NCBI GenBank assembly: GCA_947259705.1
Contig: CAMYNL010000009.1
Coordinates: forward strand, 114,650-178,649
Length of the DNA: 64,000 nt
Reading direction: 5' to 3'
From: an uncultured Gammaproteobacteria bacterium
GTDB lineage: Bacteria; Pseudomonadota; Gammaproteobacteria; Arenicellales; JAANXG01
Positions 1-8,099 of the stretch are shown piece by piece. Each line of letters begins with the position of its first letter. Positions within the stretch are counted from its first letter, which is position 1. Made by a program: the position numbers and the translations under genes. The notes under the pieces were generated by a model. That model ran no database searches, was not told the origin of the DNA, and saw nothing but the letters and a program-made list of their open reading frames with translations.

Positions 1-106
1 GGCCTAACTTTGCATGTCTTGTTTTTGCGTGTCCGTTCGAATTGCTCACCACACATCTCCCAGTGCTCCTCGATCTCATGCGGCTAAAGTTTGGTTGTGA
101 CAGTCG

Positions 107-112
107 TATAAT
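107..112 (+). promoter_or_regulatory. possible -10 box of the CBS-domain gene
   Basis: TATAAT lies 46 bases upstream of the TTG start at 158. I see no good -35 at the right distance, so this is only a candidate. Confidence 0.3.
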
Positions 113-157
113 CGACTTATAGTTCGACTCACCGAGTAATTATTTCGGAGGTGAAAA

Positions 158-586
158 TTGGAAACGGTACGACAATTACTGGATATGAAAGGACACGAAG
201 TTTGGTCCGTCCACCCGGATGATTCCGTATTTGATGCCATTAAGAAGATGGCGGATAAAGAGGTTGGGTCATTGGTCGTGTTGGAGGACGACAGAATCGT
301 TGGCATCATTACCGAGCGGCATTATGCGCGGAACGTTATTCTGAAAGGAAGGTCATCGCCTGAGACACAAGTGCGAGATATTATGACAACTCGTGTTGTC
401 TGCACGCGACCTGAACAAACGGTTAGAGAATGTATGGCCGTCATGACTGAAAAGCGTATACGTCATCTACCCGTGGTTGATCAAAAGCGGTTGGTTGGTT
501 TGGTGTCGATTGGCGATTTAGTCAAAAGTATTATTGCTGATCAAGAGTTCACTATTGAACAGCTCATACATTACATCCATGGCTAA
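158..586 (+). CDS. Two-CBS-domain protein
   Basis: A 142-residue protein made almost entirely of a CBS pair: the first CBS spans about residues 5-65 (GSLVVLEDDRIVGIITER) and the second about 70-130 (RHLPVVDQKRLVGLVSIGDL). CBS pairs bind adenine nucleotides or similar ligands and usually regulate another protein; stand-alone ones are often stress- or energy-related sensors. The start is a TTG at 158, chosen because a strong Shine-Dalgarno GGAGGTG (147-153) sits four bases upstream and the earlier GTG is out of frame. The partner is unknown and the neighbour downstream is only a gene remnant. It lies outside the tRNA-Pro island proposed to the right. Confidence 0.85.
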   Translation: METVRQLLDMKGHEVWSVHPDDSVFDAIKKMADKEVGSLVVLEDDRIVGIITERHYARNVILKGRSSPETQVRDIMTTRVVCTRPEQTVRECMAVMTEKRIRHLPVVDQKRLVGLVSIGDLVKSIIADQEFTIEQLIHYIHG

Positions 587-621
587 TCGGTATAACAAAT
601 GACGTGAATCATCCCGCAGTG

Positions 622-900
622 TCATGCGTTCACGTCCACCACTGTGCGGCCGCGAATATTGCCTGCGAGGAAATTTTCGGCTAGCTGCGGGAATTCTTTA
701 AGGGAAGACACTCGACTGAATCGGGCGAGAATATCGCCGGACAAGATTGTGGCCAAGCGCCGCCACGCTGCTTTCCATCGTGGCATCGGACACATAACCG
801 AATTGAAACCGCGAAAATTCTCGCCACGCACGATGAATGGCATAACCGTGATAGGAAGATCTGCATTAATGACCTCGTGCACAACGCAGGAGCCGTACCA
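622..900 (-). pseudogene. 3' remnant of an AcuI/YhdH-type quinone oxidoreductase
   Basis: The minus-strand reading frame ending at 622 matches the C-terminal third of the acrylyl-CoA reductase/YhdH branch of the medium-chain dehydrogenases: a 'LPITVMPFIVRGENFRG' segment, a PM-R-AW-RLA segment and the closing 'GNIRGRTVVDVNA'. The N-terminal catalytic and Rossmann parts are missing. Upstream the frame runs into unrelated sequence and then the truncated IS256 element, so the gene was probably cut by that insertion or by a later deletion. Identification is by recognised family motifs only. Confidence 0.6.
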
Positions 901-1003
901 GGTGATGAATATTTTGGGCGACATGTTGCGGAGATTGAGCCGCATCAGCTTGTCTGAGATAAATACGATTACTACCGTAACTACATCGGACGACGTACAA
1001 CGG

Positions 1004-1918
1004 CTGTTGCGCCTTGGTCAGATACGCCACCACGTTCTCCCGCTTGTGCCACTGAAAGCGTTGCACCACGGCATACTTGCCGAACGCCTGGCGCACCGCC
1101 GCGCGTAAACCCTTGGCGCCGTCCATGATCACGAGAAATCCTTGGCTAAGATCCGGGCCACGATCGACGAGGCTGCGTAAGAATGGCGTCAATACCCGGG
1201 CGTTCTCGGTTCCGGTCTGGACGAAATCCAGCGGTACCTTCTCGCCGTCCATGGTGACCCCTAAGGCAATGACCATCGTATCCTCGGCGAAGGTCTTGCC
1301 GTCGAGAAAGACCGCCACGAGATCGAGTTTCGATAGATCCCGCTCGCGAAAGGCCTGCAACTGCTCGCGACTCGCCGTCACAAATGCCCGCGACACGCTG
1401 GCCGAAGACAAACCAATGGCCCCAGGCAGGGCCTCCGCTGCCGACGCATAGTTGCGGCACGATAGCCCATACAACACCCGGCGCAATAAGGTTTCATCAG
1501 GCTCGCCGTTCTGCTTCAGCGCCGTCCAGCCCCGCAGAGACACGTCCTGACTTTGACGGCGTCGTACCCGAGGCACCCGTACTGGATGACGCTGACCCTG
1601 CAACGTCACCGACCCAGGATTCGTACCGTGACGATACACCTCATCTCCTCGACCATAGCGCGCCCCAGCCAACGCGCAGACCTCCGCTTCCAGGGTATCC
1701 TGCAGCGCCATCAATCCCAAGGGAACCAAGGCCCGGATTAACTCCACTTTGGTGTCAATCGGTTGTCTGTGAAAATCGATCGCCGACCAATCGACCGGCT
1801 CGCCTAATCGCTTGCTTTTACGTCGTCGCTTCGAGATGCTACGCATGAGTGGCTCCTTTCTTTCGCGGATGATTTGTTTCGCAGCAACCATCCAATAAAA
1901 GATCGTGAGCCACTTCAA
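1004..1918 (-). pseudogene. IS256-family (mutator) transposase, C-terminally truncated
   Basis: The frame reads as an IS256/mutator transposase: an N-terminal segment with ALVPLGLMALQDTLEAEV, the catalytic-region motif LDGKTFAEDTMVIALGV, then VIMDGAKGLRAAV and QRFQWHKRENVVAYL. Homology stops near 1004, about residue 305, whereas family members usually exceed 400 residues. The remaining 45 codons to the stop at 866 are unrelated, so the 3' third including the last catalytic Glu region is lost. The element is dead in cis. Any remaining terminal inverted repeat should lie upstream, near 1919-1960; I could not identify it. Confidence 0.85.
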
Positions 1919-2005
1919 ATTTCAACTAGATTTGGGATACCCTCCACCCGCAGGTTAAGCGTTATTTTGCGTTTACGAGTTTGCGCCTAACTTATTGATT
2001 AATTA

Positions 2006-2048
2006 GTCGGGGTGAGTGGATTCGAAGCACCGGCCGTTGCCTCCCGAA
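2006..2048 (-). repeat. att-like tRNA-Pro 3' fragment (outer left copy)
   Basis: Forty-three bases match the 3' half of the tRNA-Pro(CGG) gene at 41773-41849, from the discriminator-side stem to the anticodon loop, with three mismatches. No 5' half of a tRNA follows, so this is not a functional tRNA. It is the most diverged of the three copies and is taken as the outer end of the left island. Confidence 0.75.
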
Positions 2049-2149
2049 TACAACTATCGTGAATTAGCAGTATAATTTTCAAGAAGTTACGCACGACAAT
2101 CCCACGAGAACGTGACTAGAAGTGACAGGAATGGACAGGTCGTGCCACC

Positions 2150-2260
2150 GTCCCAGACCCGCTTGTTCGATTGATGGACTGGATACTACGTGATCAAGAC
2201 CGGCGGCCGGGTAGGGCAAGGCATGCAGCAGTTGACGAGGGTTGCTATGGGCTCGCCCGT
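2150..2260. repeat. Dispersed repeat, copy A (partial)
   Basis: Shares the core 'cttgttcgattgatgg' and the following roughly 90 bases, with many mismatches, with copies at 37958-38232 and 40117-40376. Only the left part of the longer unit is recognisable here. Function unknown. Confidence 0.55.
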
Positions 2261-2438
2261 AAGCACTGCCGACATGAGTCGCGCCCCACAATGATAAAAT
2301 CGCCCCATCGGTCCACGAAGACTTGTACACAGGGTGCTACCCACGTCACAGACATATTGGGCGTTACGGTATTTCGATCGCCTTATTAGGCGAACCGGGA
2401 ACGATCTGCTCTCGACAAACAAACACAGGTACGAACGT

Positions 2439-3224
2439 ATGCGCAATCATCGGTCTCTCACAATCGCATGCCTTATCTCCAGTTCCCTCATAATCCTGCC
2501 CGGTGTTCAGGCTGCCGACGCTTATCCCGGAACAAAATCCGAGTGGCACGGATTCAAGCTGTACGAGTATGAGCACACCAAAATCGTCGTCCCTGAAACG
2601 GTCGCCCACGGCAAACCGTGGGTGTGGAGAGCTCGCTTCTTTGACCTCAAACCGGGGTTTGACATCGCCATGCTCAACCAGGGCTACCACGTCGTGTACT
2701 GCGATGTGACCGACCTCTTCGGCAGCCCGAAGGCGGTCGCCCGGTGGGATGAATTCTATGACACGCTTCGTAACGAATTCGGATTTGCCGAGAAAGCCAT
2801 CGTATCGGGAATGAGCCGGGGCGGCCTCATTATGTACAACTGGGCGATTGCCAACCCTGATAAGGTCGCCGCGCTCTATGGAGACGCCCCGGTGATGGAC
2901 TTCAAGAGCTGGCCTGGCTGGTGGGACAAGCGCGTACTCCAGTCATATGGATTCAAAAGCCACGAAGAGGCCCTGGCATACGAAGGCAACCCACTCGACA
3001 ACTTGGAACCTCTGGCAAAAGCCAACATTCCCATAATCCATGTGGTTGGAGACCTGGATGACATCGTTCCCGTCGCGGAAAACACCGGTCCCGCCGAAAA
3101 GAAATACAAGGCGTTGGGTGGGACTTTCGTAGTCATCCACAAACCGGATGCTAAACACGATCATGGTCTCGCAGATCCGACGCCGCTGGTCAATTTCGTA
3201 CTCAGACACGACAAGCATGAGTAG
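2439..3224 (+). CDS. Exported alpha/beta hydrolase
   Basis: Starting at ATG 2439 the protein has a clear signal peptide (hydrophobic ACLISSSLIILPG, cleavage after VQA) and a mature alpha/beta-hydrolase fold. The nucleophile elbow is GMSRGG, the likely catalytic Asp is in VVGDLDDIVP and the His in KHDHGL. The family resembles prolyl-oligopeptidase-like or esterase proteins that are frequent in Planctomycetes and Verrucomicrobia; the substrate is unknown. An in-frame start exists at 2334, but it would put 35 extra residues before the signal peptide. The gene stands alone at the left end of the island and is followed by an IS66 remnant. Confidence 0.75.
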   Translation: MRNHRSLTIACLISSSLIILPGVQAADAYPGTKSEWHGFKLYEYEHTKIVVPETVAHGKPWVWRARFFDLKPGFDIAMLNQGYHVVYCDVTDLFGSPKAVARWDEFYDTLRNEFGFAEKAIVSGMSRGGLIMYNWAIANPDKVAALYGDAPVMDFKSWPGWWDKRVLQSYGFKSHEEALAYEGNPLDNLEPLAKANIPIIHVVGDLDDIVPVAENTGPAEKKYKALGGTFVVIHKPDAKHDHGLADPTPLVNFVLRHDKHE

Positions 3225-3299
3225 ATCACATGCTGAGGGAGGCGGCCGAGGGTAAGCGCCATTTAGACCACACTCTTTTCTGAGGAGCCGCATTCGCCG

Positions 3300-3674
3300 A
3301 TGCTTGGCACATTTTTACAGAAGAGCGAAGCGATGACATTGAGGAGGGAGTTAACGGAGCGACAAAGGTACTGGCTGGATCACATCGAATCGTGCGAACA
3401 GTTGGGGCAGTCGACGAAGGCGTATGCTGAGTTGCACGGGCTGTCGGTGTCGATGATGTATTCATGGCGCAAGAAGCTGTCGGCCAAGGGCGTGTTGTCG
3501 GATAGAACGAAGAGTTGTGGGCCAAGCAGATTTGAGCGGGTGCGGGTTGTTGGTGCGGAGCCGTTGTGTGGGGAGTGTTGTATTACGTTGCCGAACGGTG
3601 TGCAGATTGGGTTCTCTGGTGCGGTTGATGGTGGGTTGCTGTCGACGGTGTTGCACGCGGCCAGCCGGCTATGA
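3300..3674 (+). CDS. tnpA: IS66-family accessory protein TnpA
   Basis: A 124-residue IS66 Orf1/TnpA protein with the helix-turn-helix region TERQRYWLDHIESCEQ and LHGLSVSMMYSWRKKL. In IS66 elements it is thought to act in DNA binding or regulation next to TnpB and TnpC. The start at ATG 3300 follows a GGAG; the end overlaps tnpB by four bases. Length is normal for the family, so this gene is probably intact even though the element is not. Confidence 0.85.
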   Translation: MLGTFLQKSEAMTLRRELTERQRYWLDHIESCEQLGQSTKAYAELHGLSVSMMYSWRKKLSAKGVLSDRTKSCGPSRFERVRVVGAEPLCGECCITLPNGVQIGFSGAVDGGLLSTVLHAASRL

Positions 3675-4030
3675 TGCGCCCGTCGAACGAGTTACCGGTG
3701 GTATATCTACGCCGGGAGGTGGTGGATTTTCGCAAAGGCATCAATGGGCTTGCGGTGCTGGTGGAGGAAGACTTGGATCAGGATCCGTTTTCGGAGCGGC
3801 TTTTTGTCTTTTGCAACCGGCGCCGGGACCGGGTACGGATTCTGTACTGGGAGAAGAACGGATTTTGTCTGTGGCAGAAGCGATTGGAGAAGGATCGGTT
3901 TCACTGGCCCTGGCGTGAATCGGGTGCGGTGGTGAGCTTCACCGGTCAGCAGTTGAACTGGCTGCTGGATGGCTTGGACGTGATGCGGATGACGCCGCAC
4001 GAGCGGCTGTTTTATCGTCGGGTTTTATAG
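3671..4030 (+). CDS. tnpB: IS66-family accessory protein TnpB
   Basis: A 119-residue IS66 Orf2 (TnpB) protein. The diagnostic segments are VVDFRKGINGLAVLV near the N terminus, DPFSERLFVFCNRRRDRVR and ILYWEKNGFCLWQKRLEKDRF in the middle, and the C-terminal QLNWLLDGLDV. It overlaps tnpA (ATGA) and has the normal length. Its role in transposition is not defined biochemically. Confidence 0.9.
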   Translation: MMRPSNELPVVYLRREVVDFRKGINGLAVLVEEDLDQDPFSERLFVFCNRRRDRVRILYWEKNGFCLWQKRLEKDRFHWPWRESGAVVSFTGQQLNWLLDGLDVMRMTPHERLFYRRVL

Positions 4031-4085
4031 CGTTTTCATCAATATTATCAGTGGGTTGTGCGTGGATACGGTATAATCCTGGGTC

Positions 4086-4455
4086 ATGTCCAGCGCGCCG
4101 GATTCTCTGCCCGATGACGTCGAAAGCCTGAAGGCGCTGGTCCGCACCCAGGCCCAACAACTGCAGCAAGCGACGGCCCGTATTATCACGCTGCAGGAGC
4201 AATTGAACCTGGCCCTGGCCAGGCGCTATGCGGCCAGCAGCGAGAAGGTTTCCGTGGATCAGATCAAGTTGTTCGATGAGGCCGAGACCGATGCCGCATT
4301 GGTCGAGATCTCCGACGCGGAGCTGGATACAGTCGAAGTCGCCGGCCATACCCGCAAGAAACGCGGGCGCAAGCCGCTGCCGGACAGCTTGCCCCGTATA
4401 GACGTGGTGCACGAGTTGCCGGAATCCGAGCGGGTTTGCCCCCATGACGGGTCCC
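4086..4455 (+). pseudogene. tnpC: IS66 transposase TnpC, 5' fragment
   Basis: Only the N-terminal leader of the IS66 DDE transposase remains: the coiled-coil segment with RTQAQQLQQATARIITLQEQ, then LARRYAASSEKVS, and the KKRGRKPLP zinc-region lead-in, ending at VCPHDG. After about 4455 the frame continues into unrelated sequence. The whole catalytic domain is missing. Confidence 0.85.
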
Positions 4456-4515
4456 GAAAAGCCATGTCGATTGTTTTTGTTGATATTTTTAGCGAGGTCG
4501 GCCATCCTCCGGGTC

Positions 4516-4816
4516 ATGCTTCGACTGGTCCAATTTGTGATCTCGTTGTTCGCTTCCAGCGTGCGGACTCAGCTGTCGCTGCAGCTGGAGATTGCAGCGC
4601 TGCGGCATCAGCTGTCTGTGTACCAGCATGAGCAGCGCCGGCCGCACATTACCTGGGCCGATCGGCTACTTTAGTCCATCGTGGCGCGGCTATGGTCGGA
4701 TTGGCAGGGCGCCCTGTATTTCGTGCAGCCACGGACGGTGACGCTTTGGCAGAAGCGGCGTTTTCGTGACTATTGGCGGTCGTCGGCGCAGCTTCGTGCG
4801 CGTCGTGGGCAGCTAA
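4516..4816 (+). pseudogene. Remnant of an rve-type (IS481/IS3-like) transposase
   Basis: The frame starting MLRLVQFVISLF contains LEIAALRHQLSVYQ and ITWADRLL, then a TAG where relatives have Trp, and continues in frame with ARLWSDWQGALYFVQP and VTLWQKRRFRDYW. This is the N-terminal region of a common integrase-core transposase group. It is broken by the nonsense codon near 4673 and ends without the catalytic domain at about 4816. Confidence 0.65.
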
Positions 4817-4989
4817 GATTACCCGGCAGAAAGCGGTTCTGTTAAATTTCCTACTGTAACGCTAGGTTGAAGGCGTCGCGGAGGGCCTGTAGCGTAGCGC
4901 AAGCGGATTGGAGAGGGGGCTGGCGAGCATGACCATTTGAAAGCAGTTGCGCTCTGCTGTGTCATCTGTGCCTGCGGCGGCTTGCTGTG

Positions 4990-5006
4990 GTACCCATCAA
5001 GGGTAC
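4990..5006. promoter_or_regulatory. Perfect inverted repeat upstream of the oxidase operon
   Basis: GTACCC-ATCAA-GGGTAC is a perfect 6-bp inverted repeat, 40 bases upstream of the first cytochrome start. It could be an operator or a small mRNA hairpin. I recognise no specific regulator site. Confidence 0.3.
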
Positions 5007-5046
5007 GGTCAGCTCTCCGGACAAAACAGCAAATAGGAGATGATTA

Positions 5047-5547
5047 ATGAACAATAAAGCGACGGGGACAGTGGTAGCGCTCCAGATCTTGATCGCGGTA
5101 ATCCTCCTGGCCGTTGGCACGATGATCCCCGATGGGGTTACCCGGGCTCAAGAACCTGCGCCTCTCAAAGCGGTTCCCGCCGAGTATGCCGACAAGCAGA
5201 TGCCAGAGGGGTGGTGGACCGATCCCAAGATCATCAAGGAAGGCGAGGAAATTTACATGGGGCGGAAGTACGGGGAGAATGTCCCCGAAGACAAGCGGGT
5301 CTTCTGCGTCGTCTGCCACGGGCCGGATGGCAAACCGGCATTGGAAGGCGTTCCGGGACTGGACAAGGCGGATCGAATGAACCGGTTGAGTGACGGCTAC
5401 TGGTTCTGGAGGATCGCGGAGGGAGTGCCCGACACCCTCATGCTTGCCTGGAAGGACAAATTGTCCGAGGAGGACATATGGAAGGTGATAGCCTTTGAGC
5501 ATCAGTTCTCGCATGGTGGAAAGGCCGAGGAACATAAGCATCCTTAG
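5047..5547 (+). CDS. Monohaem cytochrome c, first gene of the oxidase cluster
   Basis: A 166-residue class I type cytochrome c. The N terminus is a membrane anchor or signal peptide (VVALQILIAVILLAVGTM), followed by a soluble domain with one haem motif CVVCH at residues 87-91. The distal Met is probably the one in 'DTLMLAWKDKL'. The ATG at 5047 is preceded by GGAG. The protein sits at the P side of the membrane and is the natural electron donor or entry subunit for the CydA-like oxidase encoded 140 bases downstream. The C terminus is rich in His and Lys. Confidence 0.85.
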   Translation: MNNKATGTVVALQILIAVILLAVGTMIPDGVTRAQEPAPLKAVPAEYADKQMPEGWWTDPKIIKEGEEIYMGRKYGENVPEDKRVFCVVCHGPDGKPALEGVPGLDKADRMNRLSDGYWFWRIAEGVPDTLMLAWKDKLSEEDIWKVIAFEHQFSHGGKAEEHKHP

Positions 5548-5687
5548 ATAAGGCGGCGTGCGGCAGGGGTCAGCTGTCACCGAAATAGAGCCACTTTTTT
5601 TCACGCGAATGGAGCCGCGTGAGGGAGCTGTAGAAAGAGTCACACAAGTCGAAATTCGCGCTACATGAATCCGGGGGGGATCAAGGG

Positions 5688-8099
5688 GTGATTTTCCGCA
5701 AAGGCATACTGAAGGGGAAAGACTTGCCCGCCAGTCATCGGCAAACGGGCAGAATGTCAGCGATCATCGCTATCCTACCGAGTGTAACCCTGATCCTTCT
5801 AGCTGCTTCTCCGGCCTTTGCTCAAGGAGAGGCAAACCCTTCCGCGGTCGATTACCGGGATGTCCCTTATATCGGTAGCCGGAATCTGGTCTGGATCTCT
5901 GCCCAACTCCATCTTCTTTTTGGCGGGTTTGTTCTAGGGGTGCCGGTCTTCGCCTGGATCTGCCACGTCATCGGTGTGTGGGCAAAGGAAGAGCGGTATG
6001 TCCGGCTGGCCAGGGACTTCATTAATCTGGTCGTGGCCGCTTTTGAAATGACTGCGCTGCTGGGGGCCGCCCTTCTCGTTTTCCTGGTTGCCCTCTATCC
6101 CAAGGTCATGGATTACTTGACGGGGATCTTTTGGCCCACCTACTACGTGTACGTGGTGCTGCTCGGTGTATCCATGATCATCCTCTACCTGTACTGGTCG
6201 GGGTTTGAGAAGCTGCGAAATCGCCCGGGTTTGCACCTGTTCTACGGTTTCCTGCTCAACCTCATCGCGGTCTTGGTCATGTTCGTACCCAATTCCTGGG
6301 CCACATTCCAAACCAGCCCGGTGGTTCTGTCAGCGGATATGGACGCTTGGACGAAGACCTGGGCCGCAATGAATAACCCGACCTGGCATCCGGTGAATAT
6401 CCACCGTTTTATCGCCAATATCGTCCTCGGCGGATTTCTCGTCGGCGCCTATGGCGCCGTCCGTTACCTGGGTGCCAAGACACAGCAGGAGCGGGAACAT
6501 TACGACTGGATGGGGTACGTCGGAAACTTTATCGGGATTTTCGGACTCCTTACGCTTCCGTTCGCCGGGTATTGGTTGACCCGGGAAATCTATATCTACA
6601 ACCAGCAGATGGGAATCACCTTGATGGGGGGATTTCTGTCCTGGTTGTTCATCATTCAGGCTGTTCTGATCGGCGTCCTTTTCCTGGCAAGCAATTACTA
6701 CTTCTGGTTGGGGCTGGCATATCGAACGGAAGGGGCCGTGCGGTACAGGACGCCCATGATGGTGATGCTCACGGTGCTCTTGGTCTGCTTCGTGATTTGG
6801 CTGACGCCCCACAGCCTGGTTGCGAGCATCGAAGAGGCGCGTGCGATGGGCGGCGCGCATCATCCTGTCCTGGGTGTCTTGGGGGTGATGTCGGCCAAGA
6901 TGACCGCCGTGAACGTGATGATCCTGATTTCCTTTGTAAGCTTTCTCATGTACTGGCGTGCGGGGAAGAAGCCGACGGTGGCATGGGCGAAGGTGGCCGA
7001 CATATTTATTGTCTTGCTTTTCGCGGTGGTCATCGTCGGCGTGATCGTAGTTGGGGTCTGGGGCTACTTTGTTCCGGCCATCGTCAGGATCAATCAGTTC
7101 TCCGTCTGGCAGGTTCTGGCGGTGCTATTTGTCCTGATTGTGGTCACTCTGACGGTGGGATTCATGCTCAAGGGCGCGAAAGAAACATCCACGATGACAT
7201 GGGGCAGGATGCCGGTGAGGGCGCAGCTTGCCCTGATCGTCAGTGCGGTAACGATTGTCTTCACGATGGCCTTGATGGGATATGCCCGCTCGGCTGCCCG
7301 TGTCCACTGGCATATCTATGGGGTATTGGAGGACACCTCCCCGCATGCGTTTTCCCCGGCCCTGGGCCACGCGGGCGCCATGGCTGCGCTGTCCACGCTT
7401 CTCTTTTTCGCCTTGGTGGCCTTTCTCCTTTGGATTGTTATCCGCGTTTTACGCCACTTTGCCTTCTCTACCCAGTACTTCTTTCTGGCGCCTTTCATCC
7501 ACTGGGTTGTGTCCCTTCCCGAAAAGCCGACTGAACCGGCCGCCGAGCAGGTACCGGCCGGCGCAGCGGCGGCGAAGCAGACTAATCCTCTTTGGAAGGC
7601 CTTAGGAACGGTGTGCGGACTCCTGATCTTTTTTACCTGGATGTCCTATGCGGTTCCGCAGTTGGTCTCTCTTCCGCCCAAGAAGGTGGCATTCGATCCA
7701 ATGCAGGTAAACACGACGGCAGATCTAGTCGAGGCGGGGCAGAAGCTTTTCTTTAGCAAGGCCCAATGCGCACTCTGCCATACCATTGAACAGACCGAGC
7801 ACCCACGCGCGCCTGTTATGCAAGGGCTTGGGGCCAAACGCACGCGGGAATATATCTACGAGTCCATGGTCCGGCCGGAAGCAGTTATCTACAAGCAGTA
7901 CGGTGTGGAAGGACCGGCAAAATTCTATGCCGCTCAAATGCCGGTCATCAATAAACCCCCTGTCGGTCTCTCGGAAGCCGAGATGTTGGCCGTCGTCGCG
8001 TTTGTTCAGAGCTTGGGTGGCGAAGTCACGGTAGAGCCCGAGGAAATCAAAGCGCTTGCACCGGCAACCGTTCCGGAGAAGGTCGGCGATGGAAATTGA
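5688..8099 (+). CDS. CydA-like (bd-type) oxidase subunit fused to a C-terminal cytochrome c
   Basis: An 803-residue membrane protein with about 14 hydrophobic segments and a C-terminal cytochrome c domain. His75 in AQLHLLFGGFVLG corresponds to the CydA high-spin haem ligand region (E. coli His19), and His239 in VNIHRFIANIVLGG to the haem b558 ligand His186. A Glu in AAFEMTALLGAALLV may match the CydA proton-path Glu. A periplasmic tail carries one haem c motif CALCH (694-698). The GTG start at 5688 has a strong purine-rich SD; an ATG at 5754 would give a neat signal peptide. No cydB is present. It probably reduces O2 (or another small acceptor) with electrons from cytochrome c instead of quinol. 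It resembles the bd-like oxidases described in Nitrospira and related bacteria. Confidence 0.8.
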   Translation: MIFRKGILKGKDLPASHRQTGRMSAIIAILPSVTLILLAASPAFAQGEANPSAVDYRDVPYIGSRNLVWISAQLHLLFGGFVLGVPVFAWICHVIGVWAKEERYVRLARDFINLVVAAFEMTALLGAALLVFLVALYPKVMDYLTGIFWPTYYVYVVLLGVSMIILYLYWSGFEKLRNRPGLHLFYGFLLNLIAVLVMFVPNSWATFQTSPVVLSADMDAWTKTWAAMNNPTWHPVNIHRFIANIVLGGFLVGAYGAVRYLGAKTQQEREHYDWMGYVGNFIGIFGLLTLPFAGYWLTREIYIYNQQMGITLMGGFLSWLFIIQAVLIGVLFLASNYYFWLGLAYRTEGAVRYRTPMMVMLTVLLVCFVIWLTPHSLVASIEEARAMGGAHHPVLGVLGVMSAKMTAVNVMILISFVSFLMYWRAGKKPTVAWAKVADIFIVLLFAVVIVGVIVVGVWGYFVPAIVRINQFSVWQVLAVLFVLIVVTLTVGFMLKGAKETSTMTWGRMPVRAQLALIVSAVTIVFTMALMGYARSAARVHWHIYGVLEDTSPHAFSPALGHAGAMAALSTLLFFALVAFLLWIVIRVLRHFAFSTQYFFLAPFIHWVVSLPEKPTEPAAEQVPAGAAAAKQTNPLWKALGTVCGLLIFFTWMSYAVPQLVSLPPKKVAFDPMQVNTTADLVEAGQKLFFSKAQCALCHTIEQTEHPRAPVMQGLGAKRTREYIYESMVRPEAVIYKQYGVEGPAKFYAAQMPVINKPPVGLSEAEMLAVVAFVQSLGGEVTVEPEEIKALAPATVPEKVGDGN

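Larger units (their letters stand above)
1919..2438. other. Intergenic segment with att remnant and dispersed repeat
   Basis: No convincing gene. The segment holds the tRNA-Pro 3' fragment at 2006-2048 and one partial copy of the dispersed repeat at about 2150-2260, listed separately. The rest shows nothing I recognise. Confidence 0.6.
3252..4455 (+). mobile_element. Truncated IS66-family element
   Basis: The left terminus is visible as GTAAGCGCC at 3252, typical of IS66 inverted repeats. The usual three-gene order tnpA-tnpB-tnpC follows, but tnpC is cut about 120 codons in, where another transposase remnant begins. No right inverted repeat is present. Confidence 0.8.

Noticed and set aside
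644..1848. Plus-strand frames opposite the quinone-oxidoreductase remnant and IS256 transposase
   Set aside because: They are antisense shadows; the minus-strand frames carry the recognisable motifs.
2150..2260. Dispersed repeat as a piece of an integrase or transposase gene
   Set aside because: None of the frames in the three copies gives a conserved protein motif, so I list it only as a repeat.
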